A stretch of 64,000 nucleotides of DNA from Ottelia alismoides (lineage: Eukaryota; Streptophyta; Magnoliopsida; Alismatales; Hydrocharitaceae). The translations under genes and the position numbers were made by a program. Below the pieces are notes generated by a model. The model searched no databases. It was not told where the DNA came from and was given only the letters and a program-made list of their open reading frames with translations. Below are positions 11,521 to 23,682 of the stretch, piece after piece (position 1 is the stretch's first letter; each line of letters begins with the position of its first letter). Location: the NCBI GenBank assembly GCA_037367405.1, contig JAZKJV010004148.1:186501-250500 (forward strand), written 5' to 3'.

Positions 11521-12830
11521 TCTCTCCTGTTTTAGAGAGTTTTGTACATAATTCTGAAACTCTTGATGTACATGCTGATTCTGAATTGAATAAAAAGTTT
11601 GATTTTCTCATTCCTGACATTGTTCCCTTTCCTGACGTTTTGTTTGGAAAAGGAAAGAAAAACTCCAAAAAGAATGTTGTCACTCCAGAGACCGAGCGAT
11701 TACTAAAAGATCACATCTTTCTGAAGATTCCGCTTCACGATGCCTTGGATCATTTTCCTACGCTTAAGAATCAATTGAAAAATCGATGTACTACGCATAG
11801 GAAAAAAAGATCACGTACAGAGAAACATGTTTTGACCAAGGCCACATCTTGTGCTATTCAGAATAAGTTGCCGAAGAAGAAGAAGGATTCAAGAGCGCAC
11901 TATGTCAGATGTGAGATCGCAAATGTTGAATTTGATCACACTCTATTAGATAACGGTACCTCGATCAATTTGATACCATCTTCCTTACTCGACAAGCTCG
12001 AGTTAGGTCCTCTTTACAAATCCTGTGTGATCCTTCAGTTTGCTGATAGATCCGTAAAGAGACCTAGGGGCATATTAAGGAACGTTATCGTAACCGTGTA
12101 GGGTCTGCAATTCCCAGTGGACTTTATGGTCCTGGACATGGATTGCCCTACACAGTTACACCTTACCCCAATCATTCTTGGGAGGCCTTTCTTAGAGACT
12201 GCAAAGGCTCTCTTTGATTATGATACAGGGAAGGTATCTTTTCACGCCAACGGCGAGAAGATACATATAGAGATGGCGAGAGATTCAAGCACATCCAATG
12301 ATGCATCTTCTGATTTCTTGAGTTCTTTAGCCACCTGCGATTACATGGATGAGGTTCGTCTTGACGACTTTGAGAGGTATCGAGTAGAGACCCAAGATTT
12401 CCTAGCAGAGGATGGGTCTGAGACCGCAGTTGGCAGTTCTTCAAATGGTATCTTATATTTCAGTATGGATGACGAGAAGCAGAGGGATCAGACTTATGAG
12501 GAGTTTATTGTAGATCTTATAGATTCAAAGTCTTTACACAATTCTTCCACTTCAGATGATCCAGAGATAGAGCTCTATTTAGCAGAATTGTTTTCCTTTG
12601 ATCATTCTGAGGATGAGCATAGTAGCGAGTCGGATGATATTTTAGACATCTTCTGTAGTCCGACTCTAGAGCATATTGAGATGGTGGATAACCAGATTGC
12701 CGATAAATCCACAACCGATATAGCTCCCAATATAAGTATAGATGAGGTTTCAGCAGAGCCAGAATCTACCTTACCTGAACTGAAGTTGTTGCCACCGAAT
12801 ATGAAGTATGCTTTCCTTGCAGGTCCACAT
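11521..12830 (+). pseudogene. E1 retropepsin-type protease and acidic linker
   Basis: A basic stretch is followed by the active-site block HTLLDNGTSINLIP, near 11,937-11,980. Athila proteases have D-[LTN]-G-[AST]-S here, so the catalytic Asp is present. The flap and second half follow as FPVDFMVLDMD and TPIILGRPFL-TA, separated by one in-frame TAG at 12,099. After about 12,290 the frame continues as an acidic Ser/Asp/Glu-rich linker of some 160 residues. This ends in KYAFLAGPHQQFPVII, the usual entry to Athila RT. The protease would cut the Gag-Pol precursor in the virus-like particle. Confidence 0.8.
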
Positions 12831-14275
12831 CAACAGTTTCCGGTCATTATCAGTTCACCTTTGACCGAAGAACAAGAATCTCGTCTGATGGAGGTTCTTG
12901 AAAGAAACCGCAAGGCTATTGGGTGGATTGTATCTGTCTCTACGGGATTAATCATGCTTTGTGTTCTCATCATATATATCTCGATCATGACAGCAAACCT
13001 TCCAGAGAATTTCAGCGTAGGTTGAATCGGGTTTTACGAGAGGTTGTCAAGAAAGAGATTACAAAATGGTGTGACGCAGGGTTCATTTATCCCATCTCCA
13101 ACTCTAAATGGGTTAGCACATTACATGTTGTCCCGAAGAAGTCGGGAATTCAGATGGTTAAGAATGAAAGTGGAGAGGAGATTCCGAAGAGAGTAACCAC
13201 GTCGTGGCGGGTGTGTGTTGATTACAGAAAATTGAACGCCGCGACGAAAAAGGACCACTTTCCTTTTCCTTTTATAGACCAGGTCATCGAAATATTAGCA
13301 GGGAAAGAATACTTCAGTTTCCTTGACGGTTACTCCGGATACAACCAGGTAACTATTGCTCCTGAAGACCAGGAGAAAACCACCTTCACATGTCTGTTCG
13401 GCACGTATGCCTTTAGAAGGATGCCCTTTGGATTGTGCAACGCCCCTGCTACTTTCCAGAGGTGTATACTTGCTATTTTTGCGGACATGGTCGGTGATTT
13501 TATAGAGGTTTTTATGGATGATTTTTTGGTCTTTGGTGAGTCCTTTGATGATTGTTTAGCGTACCTAGACCATGTTCTTCAAAAATGTTGTGAGGTAGAT
13601 CTCGCTCTGTCTTGGGAAAAGAGTCATTTTATGGTTACACACGGGATCGTGTTGGGGCACGTCATCTCCCAGCGAGGCATGGTGATTGACCCTGCTAAGG
13701 TGATGCCATCAAGCGCCTCGAACCACCATCCAACATTAAGCAGTTATGGTCATTTCTGGGGCATGTCGGTTTTTACCGACAGTTTATTCAGGATTTCTCT
13801 AAGATTGCTCGACCGTTAACTGAATTATTAGGCAAAGACATCGAGTTCTTGTTAGATGATAAATGTCTTAATGCCTTCCTCGCATTAAAGGAGATGATTA
13901 TCAATGATCATGTCCTACAGCCGCCTGATTGGTCTCTACCCTTCGAGATCATGACGGATGCTTCAGATTTTGCGGTTGGGGTTGTATTAGGATAGAGGAG
14001 GAATGGACTTCATGTTGCCATCCACTATGCCAGCAGAATCTTAGATGATGCTCAGTGTAATTACACAGTGATAGAAAAGGAGATGTTGGCAATAGTGTTT
14101 ACATTAGCTAAATTCAGAACTTATCTTCTTGGCTCAAAAATCACAGTTTATACAGATCATTCAGCTATACAGAACTTATCTTCTTCGACGGATTCTTTTA
14201 CTTCAGGAATTCGATTTGGATATTAAAGACAACCCTGGAGTAAAGAATGTGGTAGCTGATCACCTCTCCTGATTA
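12831..14275 (+). pseudogene. E1 reverse transcriptase and RNase H
   Basis: RT blocks appear in order: HHIYL, WCDAGFIYPIS-S-WV, VPKKSG, WRVCVDYRKLN, KDHFPFPFIDQ, FLDGYSGYNQ, FGTYAFRRMPFGLCNAPATFQR, and FMDDFLVFG with both catalytic Asp residues kept. There is a frameshift near 12,940 just before the first block. Another lies near 13,700 after ID-PAKV, beyond which the thumb continues in the next frame. RNase H keeps D-E-D-D: MTDASDFAVG, EKEMLA, YTDHSA and VADHLS. It has one in-frame TAG at about 13,993 and a small deletion at about 14,170. These enzymes copy the element's RNA into DNA. Confidence 0.85.
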
Positions 14276-15625
14276 CAGATAGAGAAGCCTTCAGATGAGT
14301 ACACACCAGAGATTGCAGAGAGATTTCCCGACGATAGCATCTTTGCAGTTACCGAGCTTCCATGGTATGCAGATAGAGTGAATTTTCTGGTTACACAGAA
14401 AAGTCCTCAAGGTTGGCCAAAGAATCGAGTTGATAGACTAGTTTCTTAGGCATGACATTACCATTGGGAGGATCTGATTCTTTTTCGTGAAGGACCGGAC
14501 TGTGTTTACAAGCGTTGTATTCCTCAATAGGAATACAATAGTGTCCTCACTTTGTGCCATTCTTTAGAGGCAGGGGGACATCACTCAGGGAAGAGGACAG
14601 CGCAGAAGATACTTCAGAGTGGACTATGGTGGCCGACTCTTACTAGAGATGCCTGCACATTTTTGAAGAGTTGCCCGGATTGTCAGAGAGCAGTAGGGAC
14701 AGTCAGTGCTAGAGATGCGATGCCGATGCGACCCGTCATTATTTTCAAGATCTTTGACGCATGGGGCATAGATTTCATGGGACCGTTTCCTTCCAGCAGC
14801 GGCTTTGAGTACATTCTTCTCACTATGGGTTATGTTAGTAGATGGGTGGAGGCTATACCCGCAAGAACCGCAGACAGTAAGATAGTTTGCAAGTTCCTAA
14901 GGGAAAACATTATTTCACGGTTCAGGATTCCACGTATTCTTATTTCTGATGGGGGTAGCCATTTCATTAATAAGTAGGTCAAAAAGCTAGTGAAGCAATA
15001 CGGTATTGATCACTGAGTAGCTTCTCCTTATCACCCACAGACGAACGGCATGGCTGAAGTTTCAAATAGGGAGGTGAAAACAATTCTACAGAAATTAGTA
15101 CGATTGGACAAGAAGAATTGGTCGCAGCTTCTAGATAAGGTTCTTTGGGCATATTGTACTGCATACAAAACTCCCTTAGGTACTTCACCATTTAGATTTC
15201 ATGCACAAATCTGAATGGGATATTCGAGAAATTTTACTTGAGGCACAGAAAGCAAGAGCTAATAGAAAGATAGATCTGTATGAGCTGGTAGAAATTCGAA
15301 ATCAGGCATACGAGAACACTCTCATTTATAAGGACAAAGTGAAGAAATGGCACGATAGACATATTCAGCACAAGAGCTTTGTCCCTGGGCAGAAAGTATG
15401 GTTGTTCAATGCAAGATTGAGAATTTTTCCTGGAAAATTAAAAAGCAAGTGGGAAGGACCTTATATAGTCAGAACAGTGCACGACAATGGAAGTATAGCA
15501 ATATCAGATGTGTCACCTGGTGTAGAGTCGTTCGTGGTTAACAGGTAGATGCTGAAACACTTCATCGAGACTACTGATCATCTAGCCCGTACTGAAGTGA
15601 TCCATTTTGTATAGGACTCGTGATC
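14276..15625 (+). pseudogene. E1 integrase
   Basis: The zinc finger is visible as GGHHSGKRT followed by SCPDCQRA. The catalytic core has D in WGIDFMGPF (about 14,770), D in ISDGGSHF (about 14,948) and E in TNGMAEVSN (about 15,055), so the DDE triad is present. Stops occur at INK-stop (14,975) and after the sequence YGIDH (about 15,015). Near 15,190 there is a deletion and frame change. The C-terminal part (15,201-15,548) has the Athila block VWLFNARLRIFPGKLKSKW and the GPYIV segment. The frame ends just before the hairpin-rich 3' UTR. No chromodomain is seen. Confidence 0.85.
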
Positions 15626-15740
15626 ATTCTTTCACTTCATCTCATCATGTACGAAGACTTTTTAGCCATTCGATTTCTAGAGATCCGCAACACTTGTATA
15701 TTCTTCGTAGACCACAATCGTCCCCATTTTTGCTCATCTT

Positions 15741-16157
15741 CTATGCTTAGGATACCATATCCTAAGTATAGGGGGGACTGATTGTTTGTTGATTCGTGTT
15801 TTATATTTTGTTCGGATTCTTTTGTATATCCTTTCTTTTTCACAAATCACTGGTCTCCGATTTTGGCTACACTCTTCTCTATACTTAGGATGCCTTATCC
15901 TAAGTATAGGGGGGACCGAGTGATTTCAATGATTTCGTTTTCTTTATTTCTTTTGTTCCTTCGTTGTATATTCTTTTTACTCAGTCACCTCATTTTTTGC
16001 TCTTCTGTTATACTTACGATGACCTGACCGTAATTATGGGGGGGTTAACTGACTTGTACTCTCTATTCTTTTTCACCCACTTTTACTCAGCACGAGTTAT
16101 GTCCTCCTTTTTCTCTTTTGACGTTATGAGGACATAGAACAAGCTAAGTATAGGGGG
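15741..16157 (+). other. Series of four hairpins ending in polypurine-tract-like G-runs, E1 3' UTR
   Basis: Four units lie within 420 bases of 3' UTR. Unit 1 (15,741-15,776) pairs CTATGCTTAGGATA with TATCCTAAGTATAG and runs into six G. Unit 2 (15,879-15,914) pairs CTATACTTAGGAT with ATCCTAAGTATAG, a 13-base perfect stem around a 5-base loop, then six G. Unit 3 (16,008-16,044) is a weaker stem with seven G. Unit 4 has a stem of TTATGTCCTC with GAGGACATA, then CTAAGTATAGGGGG at 16,144-16,157. The motif AAGTATAGGGGG is also the core of the true polypurine tract at 17,759-17,780. Units of the same design occur in E2. Role unknown. Confidence 0.75.
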
Positions 16158-17758
16158 ATGTGTATATATTGTATATATACTTTTGTCCATAACTCATACT
16201 TTTATGTATTTTCTATATCTATAAAATCCATAAAAAGTGGGTGAGGGTTAATTTAACATCTATTTATACATTTATTTATTACTTATAAAATCCTTGTAAA
16301 TAAGTAAAATATGTCCAAAATATGTATTTAAATCTGTAATTAAAATATATATTTAAAATATGTATTTAAAATTTGTATAATACTTATTTAAAATCCTATC
16401 TATTAAAACATGTGTAAAAATCATTTTATCCTTGTAAAATTCTCTGTAGATAAAATCTGTAAAATACATTAGATATTTAACTCAAATAAAATATATCTTG
16501 TAAAACTCGTGTACAAAAACTTGTTTACAAAAATCAGAAAATCCATAAAAAAATTACAAATTCCTAAAAGTTGTAAAAAATTACAAAAGCCTTAAAAACC
16601 ATAAAAATGAGTAAAATCCAGAAAACATACTTCACAAAAACATGGTTGCATTTGCATTCGCATTTTTCAGATAAGTTTGATTTCTGAAACTAAGGATTGA
16701 GTTTAGTCTAAAGGATGGAGCTTGATTATGGCCTTTAACTTTCGTTGTGAGGAGCCTAGTTAAGATCTGAAATTTAGACTCTTCGGGTCTGTGACTTAAA
16801 ATCTTTGAGTTCCATAAGACCATATTCGGGAAATCAAGTCATATGTGCTTAAGTAGACAATTTGGTGTCATCTGTACAACTCTACACCAGTGAACCAATC
16901 TTGAACACATGCAATCTGCACTTAGCTCGACTTGCATGGAGTTGTGAAGGGCAGTACATCTTGGTAGTGCATTTCTATTCTTGTCTTTGCAGCATTGACG
17001 TCTAAAGACGGGAGAGATTGGGGTTGTGATAGTCGCTTCGGATGAGGGAAGGATCTGCTGACACAATTTTTTCTAAGACCTCAAAAAAGGGACGGAACAA
17101 AAGATGATATATCCGTCGAGTCACAAAAAGATGAATGCAGTGCAAGCAAATTACAAAGCCAAATCAAAGAAGAAGCCACCAAATACAAATACGACCACAA
17201 TGGTCCAAGCTTCCACCAAAAATGCATGCATATCTTAGTAGAGACTTAGCTACACCGGTTGAGCTTCACAAGGAGATGCGTCTACACTGGTTGCACTGCA
17301 CTTCTTTCCTCATTCTTCTACTTTCTCTCTATACTCGATTGTGGACATAGCACGAACTGACCTCAGAAGGGAATACCTCCTTCCCCGAGGAAAGAGTAGT
17401 TGGATAAGGAAGCAATAGAAGTGTATAGCCAGGATGGACGGTTTCTTCATTTCTTTAAGCAGGAAGAGCTAAATCAATTCACACACTGTACAAATTGACT
17501 TCAAGGATGGTAGAGTTTGCGATATGAATAAGTGAGTATGAACTAGCCGATGAAGTGAGCTCGAATAAGGATTTGTGGAACTTGAAGACTGTTGGGGATA
17601 ACATCCTAATCCTAGTTAAGGATCCGACAAAATGCTTGTTTCAGGCCCGATCGAGCTCTGTCCTTTGTTTGTTCTCATGAGTTGGATTAAGAAAACAAAT
17701 TCATTCTAACTTTCTTATTTTTCCCTTATTTTTCAACTAAGTGTTTGCTAAGGGACTA
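16158..17758 (+). other. E1 3' UTR, AT-rich then mixed, no envelope-like frame
   Basis: From 16,170 to 16,620 the sequence is extremely AT-rich, with repeated ATTTAAAATATGTA-like phrases. At 16,648-16,670 a TTTGCATTCGCATTTTTCAG phrase looks like a splice acceptor; the same phrase is conserved in E2 at about 35,253-35,275. From 16,671 to 17,640 the base composition is more balanced and sections match the E2 3' UTR (34,400-35,250), but no reading frame over about 75 codons occurs. Some Athila elements encode an envelope-like protein here; this one does not. Confidence 0.6.
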
Positions 17759-17780
17759 ACAAAGTTTAAGTATAGGGGGT
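17759..17780 (+). other. Polypurine tract of E1, second copy
   Basis: The sequence is identical to positions 1-22 and directly precedes the LTR start at 17,781. It is preceded by CTAAGGGACTAAC, which is also mirrored next to the E2 polypurine tract (complement at 34,082-34,104). Confidence 0.85.
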
Positions 17781-20700
17781 TGATGAATCCATGATTCATT
17801 AACTTTTCTGTCGCATTTTATCTTAAAACCCTTAACAAATACATTTAAATATATATTAATTCCCATCTTTTATAAAAACTTCATTCATGAATAAATATCC
17901 ACTTTTAAGCATCAAAATCAAGTAAATAAATAAAGAACAAAGAAAAGAAAATAAGGCAGATTGTAAATATGTATATATGTACAATATGACTTATAAATAT
18001 AAATATAGATGCAAGGTATATTTATAACCTAACCCCCGAGACCAAGTCAGCATGGATTGGTCGACAAATCAATAAGTAGGGGGAGATAAGGGAAGAAAAT
18101 CATAAAAATAAAATAAGTTACACTCCACATAATCCTCACTATTTTTCCAATAAATACCAAATCTTCATTGATTTTTAATTGATTCAAATGTACATATTTT
18201 TCACCAAACTCTTTTCCTAATTATTTCTCAAAATGTATATAAAAATATAAAAATAAGTTAAAAATATTATCCTGTATATATGCCAAGAAATCCAGCTTTT
18301 AAATTGTCAAATTCTCAACTTCCGAACATCATAACTTCTTCATACAAACTTCAATTTCACTCTACTCATATTTAAAGTTCATAAAATAATATTCTCTAAT
18401 TAATAGAGGTGGATTCATTGAATTCGGAGTCCGTTTGCAAAAAGTCGGTTTAGGGACCTAATGACAATAGGGTTTCTGGGCTATTTATTTTATGTAGAAC
18501 ACATTAATTATAATTTTATTAATTTTATAATTTTTAATTATTTTCATGATGTTGTATTTTCATCATAATTTATTTCAGAATTTTTGGAGCTTTTTTATTA
18601 TTTTAATAAAATCCAAAACCCTAATCTATAGATAAAAATGAACTGGTTAACTTATACTTGTATTTATTAATATGTAAATTAATTTATTAAAATCCCAAAA
18701 AATTCACATAGCCTTTATTTATTATTCTAATAATTAAGAAAATACAAAATTAATATGTAATTATTTCTTTATTAAATTAAAAATCCAAAACCTATTTATC
18801 TATACCTATTTATTAATATAATATTTATATTTCGTATTATAATTATTATTTAAAAAACCTATTCTTCTATAGTTTAGATAATTTAATTATTTACATTTCT
18901 TGTTTTTATACCTATTTAAAATAGCGTTATTTATTATTTATTATATAATATATAATGCATTTATGCATCTGGCCACCCAGGTGCTGACATGTGTCAGCAC
19001 CTAGTGCATCTTCTCCAAGAAGCTGATACGACTTTTGTTCCAACCGGCCTTCTTCACCATTTTTTCCTACAAACCCTATAACTTCCTCGGGTGATGTAAA
19101 CCATTGAACCTCTTCTCCTAACAACCTTCTAACTCGCCACCCTTGGATTAACCTTGAATCCCAAGTAAATTACACTATAAATACACTTAAACTTGGTGGA
19201 TTATAACTACTTTCTCTTAACCATCTGAAGCTCAGAATCCAGTGGTCGACCCCTCTCTTCCTTGCCTCACTCCGCTCGCTCAGGAGGTGACAGCTCTGGA
19301 CAAAGGTGCCGCATGGGAGAAGGATCATCGGGGAGGAGTTCCAAGGTGCTCGCCAGCCCTTGCATCACCGCCTTGTGCGCATTCAGCTCAGGCAAAGATC
19401 GGCCGTTGAGCAACCATCTGAGGTAAATACACCTCTCTTTCCCAGATCAACTCATTCATCTTTGTGGTTTTCCTTCTCGATCTCCATGCATACATTAGCG
19501 TAGATAATCACGTAGTTAGGAAGCCTAATCAAACTTCTTAAATACGCATTCGAAATCTATTGTCAATTCATTTCATATTCAATCCAAATCGTGTTTCATT
19601 TCTCGAGTATTTCTCAAGTATGTTTCGTCTATTCTGCAAACGGTTTTTGATCTTGCAAAAACCTTAATCTTTCGGCCCATTTATCGCAAATTGAGCATAC
19701 ACATTTGATCTTTGCAGGTTTATCTTGCATCTGGAGCAGTTTTGAATCATTTGGAGTCTTCATCTTCATGAAATCGCCATTCAAAGAAGGTGCAACAACC
19801 CATCAGTCTCCAATAGCAGAGGTCCACCATCTTCATCGGCTTCGCCTCGCTGATATCCTCCACCTCCGTCCGTGCTCACCTGCAGGCGAGCTCGAGGGGT
19901 GAAGGAGCCACCCCTTTGGCCCTACAGGAGGCCCAAGCTTCACTCCAGTCGCCAGCAAGAATTCGGAGTAGACACCGCCTTCATTAGCCGCTCAACCAGT
20001 TGAAGAACGGCCCAAAGAACAGCCGGGGTACAGTCTTGCGACACGTGTCATCAGCGGACGGCTCAGATCGCACTGTACGTTATAATCCATACCGTCCAAG
20101 CCGAAGCAGTGTACATTTTGCATCTTAAATCCAGAGGATTTCCAGCATTCCAGACCGCCCCAGAACTTTCCAGAAATTACGTTTAGGTCCCCACGTGGGG
20201 ACCTAAATGTAATACTTCATATTTTTTTACATTTCAGTCCCTGACAGAGGACCTAACTGCAGAACCTTTCTTAGTTTTTCTTGTATTTCTACCCCTGTGT
20301 TGTAAGGGGACTTTGGACGTATTTTTGACATTATTTTTCGTAGTTTTTTTAGGGTAGTTACACAACTACCCTTGCAAGACTTTTCAGTAATTTTGGTGTG
20401 TTTTCATCGCTTCTTAATTGTGTTTTGAATTGTCGCAAATTGACTCCGTTTTGATTTGATTTCGAGTGTTCATCGAGCTCGTTGCTCGATCGATTTACCT
20501 ACTATATAATATCACTTATAGTTTACCTATTCTTCACCTATTATATTGTAGGTAAATTATTTGACAAAAAATATCACTTTGAAAAATAAATAAAAATTGG
20601 AAAAATATAAAATCAAATAAAAATTTTAAATTAAAAAATCAATAAAAAATATCGTGTTTCCTCGATCACTCTAAGAAGAGATAAAATAATCACAAAAATA

Positions 20701-20892
20701 TATTTTCACTTTAAAAAATCAAAGTATCCTATTCTGCCTCCTTGAGTTCGACCCAGGCACACTTACCTGGTTAAGGAAATAGTGTAAGGTTTTAAACCAA
20801 TCTTTGTTTGATGTAAAATCTCGGGTCTCTTTACGGTTCTCTACAGCGACAACCCAATCACTTAAAACCATAATCGGACTCGAGCCGCATCA
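17781..20892 (+). mobile_element. 3' LTR of Athila element E1, second copy
   Basis: This LTR starts TGATG, ends CATCA and is 3,112 bases long, matching 23-3,133 throughout. The following five bases are CTGCC, where the first copy has CCGCC. The 5-base target copy on the other side of E1 lies outside the duplicated segment and cannot be checked. The two LTRs are segmental copies of one 3' LTR, since both have the polypurine tract to the left and the same flank to the right. Confidence 0.85.
19175..19184 (+). promoter_or_regulatory. Candidate TATA box of the E1 LTR, second copy
   Basis: CTATAAATAC, unchanged from the first copy at 1,416-1,425. Confidence 0.5.
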
Positions 20893-22519
20893 CTGCCCCG
20901 GCGCCCGAACGCGCCTCCAGCCCACCCTCCGTGCGCCCAGCACCTCCACGTCCCGAGGCTGGGCCCCCGCCGTCCTCCGCAGAAGGCTGCCTCAGCCCGT
21001 GCGGCTGTTCCGCCCCATCTCCTCCGCTCTAGGCCCTTCACGACGCCCCGCGCTGCCACTGCCATGACGATCCTGCGGCTCGCACCTCTCTCTTCTCTCC
21101 TGCCGCGCTCCGCGGTGGTTCCATCGCGTGCACCTCCGAGCGTGGCCGCCGCCCACTCCGCCAACCAACCGCCACCACTATCCCTTCCCTACGCGCGCCC
21201 TAGCGTGGGAAGTGGGAGAGTACCACAATCTGGTCATTTTTATTTTATTTTTTTTTTGTAAAAAATGCATAGTCTGCCCCATATGTTCTATTAATTGCAA
21301 AAGTGTCCCCATGTACAGTTTGTTCATTTATTTCACTTTCAATTTTGCAAAGACAGCCCTACCTTCTCATATTAATTTGGATAGTATTTTTGCATTATTT
21401 TTTAATCAAAAAATATCATTTTGCAAAGCATTTAATTCTTTATCTCGTGGATATTTAATTGTATTTTGTGAGCATTGGATAATTTTGTGAGCATTGACAT
21501 TCAGTGATATTTTACCCAATTAAGCTCTGAAATTCGCATATATTCATTTATCGCTCCAAAAATTGTAAAAAATCAGATTTGATGCCTTTAGTTATGTTGT
21601 AATTATTATCCAAATTGTATTTAAATTGGAATTGTCATTTGCATAAAATAAATTATTGAATGATTTCTGTAATTGATTTTTAATTAAATCTACAAAAAAA
21701 GTATTTTTGCGAAATTTCAAGTCTCTTGGATTGCTAATTGAAATATCTATGTGAGATAGTTTTGCTTCTAGATAATTTGATTCCGTGGATTTATTAAAAA
21801 TTAAATACTACCAGTCACTCTATTTCAAGTAAAAAATCCATATAAAAATCATAAATTGTCAGAAAATTATAAAAAAAATTAGCATAACTTTATTTCATCA
21901 TGTTTAACTTCCAATAAATTTTTCATAATTTTCTCTTATCATTTGCATAAAAAACTGCATAAAAACTCCAAAAAGTTTGTATTTTTTATTATTGCATCTT
22001 AAGCCCAAAATTCCAAAAAAAATACATTTGCATTCGTTGTTGGATTAGGTTTATAGGAAAAATAAAGTTTGACTGAATTTAGATTAATTTCACATTAAAT
22101 ATAAATTTGGCTAAGTCGCTTGTTTTCTTAATAACTTAATTCGTCCGCATTTGTGCATTGGCATTTTTTATTGCATACAAAAAATTACAAAAAAAAATCA
22201 CACTTGGAAAATCAAGAGCTAATTCGCCTAATCTGATCCGAAGTTGTTCTTTTGACTCCTTGAGTCGACCCTAGGGCTTGCCCATGTTAAAAAAACATAA
22301 AACCGCACATTAATTTGATTCGTTGATTATTCGATTCGTGCGGTTAATTTTTATCGATTCGGATTTATCTGACTGCAACAAAATCGTTAATTCGATACTA
22401 TTAAAAGGAAAGAATTCTGGCTCAATCAATACCTTCAAAGCATTGTTCGTAGTCGTGACCTACGTAGTGAAGAGAAGCCATTGCTTGCAATGAGACTTGC
22501 TCTTCACTGACCGTGCTTA
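20893..22519. other. Second copy of the GC-rich island and AT-rich flank
   Basis: Matches 3,134-4,769 with scattered changes, including a small deletion near 21,250 and a short rearranged stretch near 21,485-21,495. The GC-rich block is 20,893-21,225. No gene is supported here either. Confidence 0.45.
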
Positions 22520-23682
22520 GATCCATCGGAATATTACTAACTATAGTTACACAACTTGACTTCTACATCTTCAAGATGGAAGTCAATATTACATTCCTCT
22601 ATGAATACCTCTCTGAGGATATTAATATGAAGTAGCCATAGGGCTTCATGGTTGAGGAAAGCAGGGTGTGCAAGCTAAGGAACTCCATCTACGGACTCAA
22701 ATACGCTTCTTATAGTTGGAACATAAGGTTTGATGAGATTATAAATGTTATGATTTCAGATAGGATCTTGATGAACCATGTGAAGTTTAGTGGGAGTGTC
22801 ATTGTGTTCATCATGATAAATGTAGATGATATCCTAATCATTTGGAATGATATAAGGATAATAATAATTGTTTTATAGACTGGCTATTCCATACCTTGAG
22901 ATATGATCTTAAGGAAACCTCTTAGATCTTAGTTCTGAAGTTGTTCAGAAGCAAGGAGAAGAGGATATTGGGATCGTCACATTAGTGGTACACCTTGGAC
23001 ATTTCCATTTTCTGGCAAATTCCAAGAAAGGCTTCTTTTCCTTAAAATATGGTACTGACCTATCTAAGTGGATAGCACCTCAAAGAGTTGAGGAAGCGAA
23101 TGCTAAAACTGCTTTCCCTTGTGCATCAGTTATGAGAAGCTAGGTGTATAACAGATGTGTACAAAATCTAAATATCTGCCATGCAGTGGGAGTAGTAAAC
23201 TGCTGCTAATTCTACTATGGAAATAAAATATTTGATTGCAGTAATAACAATATCTTCAAAGAGGACAAGACTTTAGAGATAGTGATCTCAAGGTCTTATC
23301 TTCTAGAACTTAAGACTTTATATATAGTGATCTAAAAGGTCTTAACTGCAGATACCTTAGGAGATAGAGATCTCCAAGAATAAGGGCATTCTCACAGGGA
23401 TAATAGAAATTGCATACTCGTTATAATAATTATTGAATTTTAGTGTTAAAGACACTATAATAACAAGACTGGGTATTGGTTGCATAAGATACAACATAAT
23501 TATTGTATGCGAGCACTGTTACTAGGAGATATGCAAGTGTCGTAAAAGGACTTAGTGTAGTCTCTCAGGAACAGAGTGACTGATCAGCTTACCTAGCTAT
23601 TTTTCTAAATAGTCTATGATTTTCACATGAGTGTGGGTTAAAATGATTAGCCCATTAATGGCCCTTTGGGCTAGTGGGAGAT
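22520..23682 (+). pseudogene. Ty1/Copia reverse transcriptase and RNase H relic, second copy
   Basis: Near-identical to 4,770-5,932. The YVDD-like block reads NVDDILIIWND here, closer to the family than the other copy's NVHD, so the H arose after duplication. The same stops are present, notably two within the stretch before the sequence GFMVEESRVCK, so both copies were already dead when duplicated. Confidence 0.8.

Larger units (their letters stand above)
10715..20892 (+). mobile_element. Athila-type Ty3/Gypsy retrotransposon E1, 5'-truncated
   Basis: In order: the C-terminal part of gag, protease, reverse transcriptase, RNase H, integrase, a 2.2 kb 3' UTR, polypurine tract and 3.1 kb LTR. 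The 5' LTR, primer binding site and gag N-terminal half are absent because this copy begins at a duplication junction. The protein sequence matches the Athila branch: a Q/P-rich gag tail, a long acidic linker between protease and RT, and FMDDF in RT. The 3' UTR has no envelope-like frame. All coding parts carry shifts or stops, so the copy is dead. Confidence 0.85.

Noticed and set aside
16158..17758. Envelope-like frame of Athila downstream of pol
   Set aside because: No frame beyond about 75 codons and no signal peptide or membrane segment in E1 or in the matching part of E2.
23..20892. One 20.9 kb retrotransposon with LTRs at 23-3,133 and 17,781-20,892
   Set aside because: Both LTRs are preceded by the same polypurine tract and followed by the same 7.5 kb flank. 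The first is therefore also a 3' LTR, and segmental duplication explains all the shared DNA. No primer binding site follows the first LTR convincingly.
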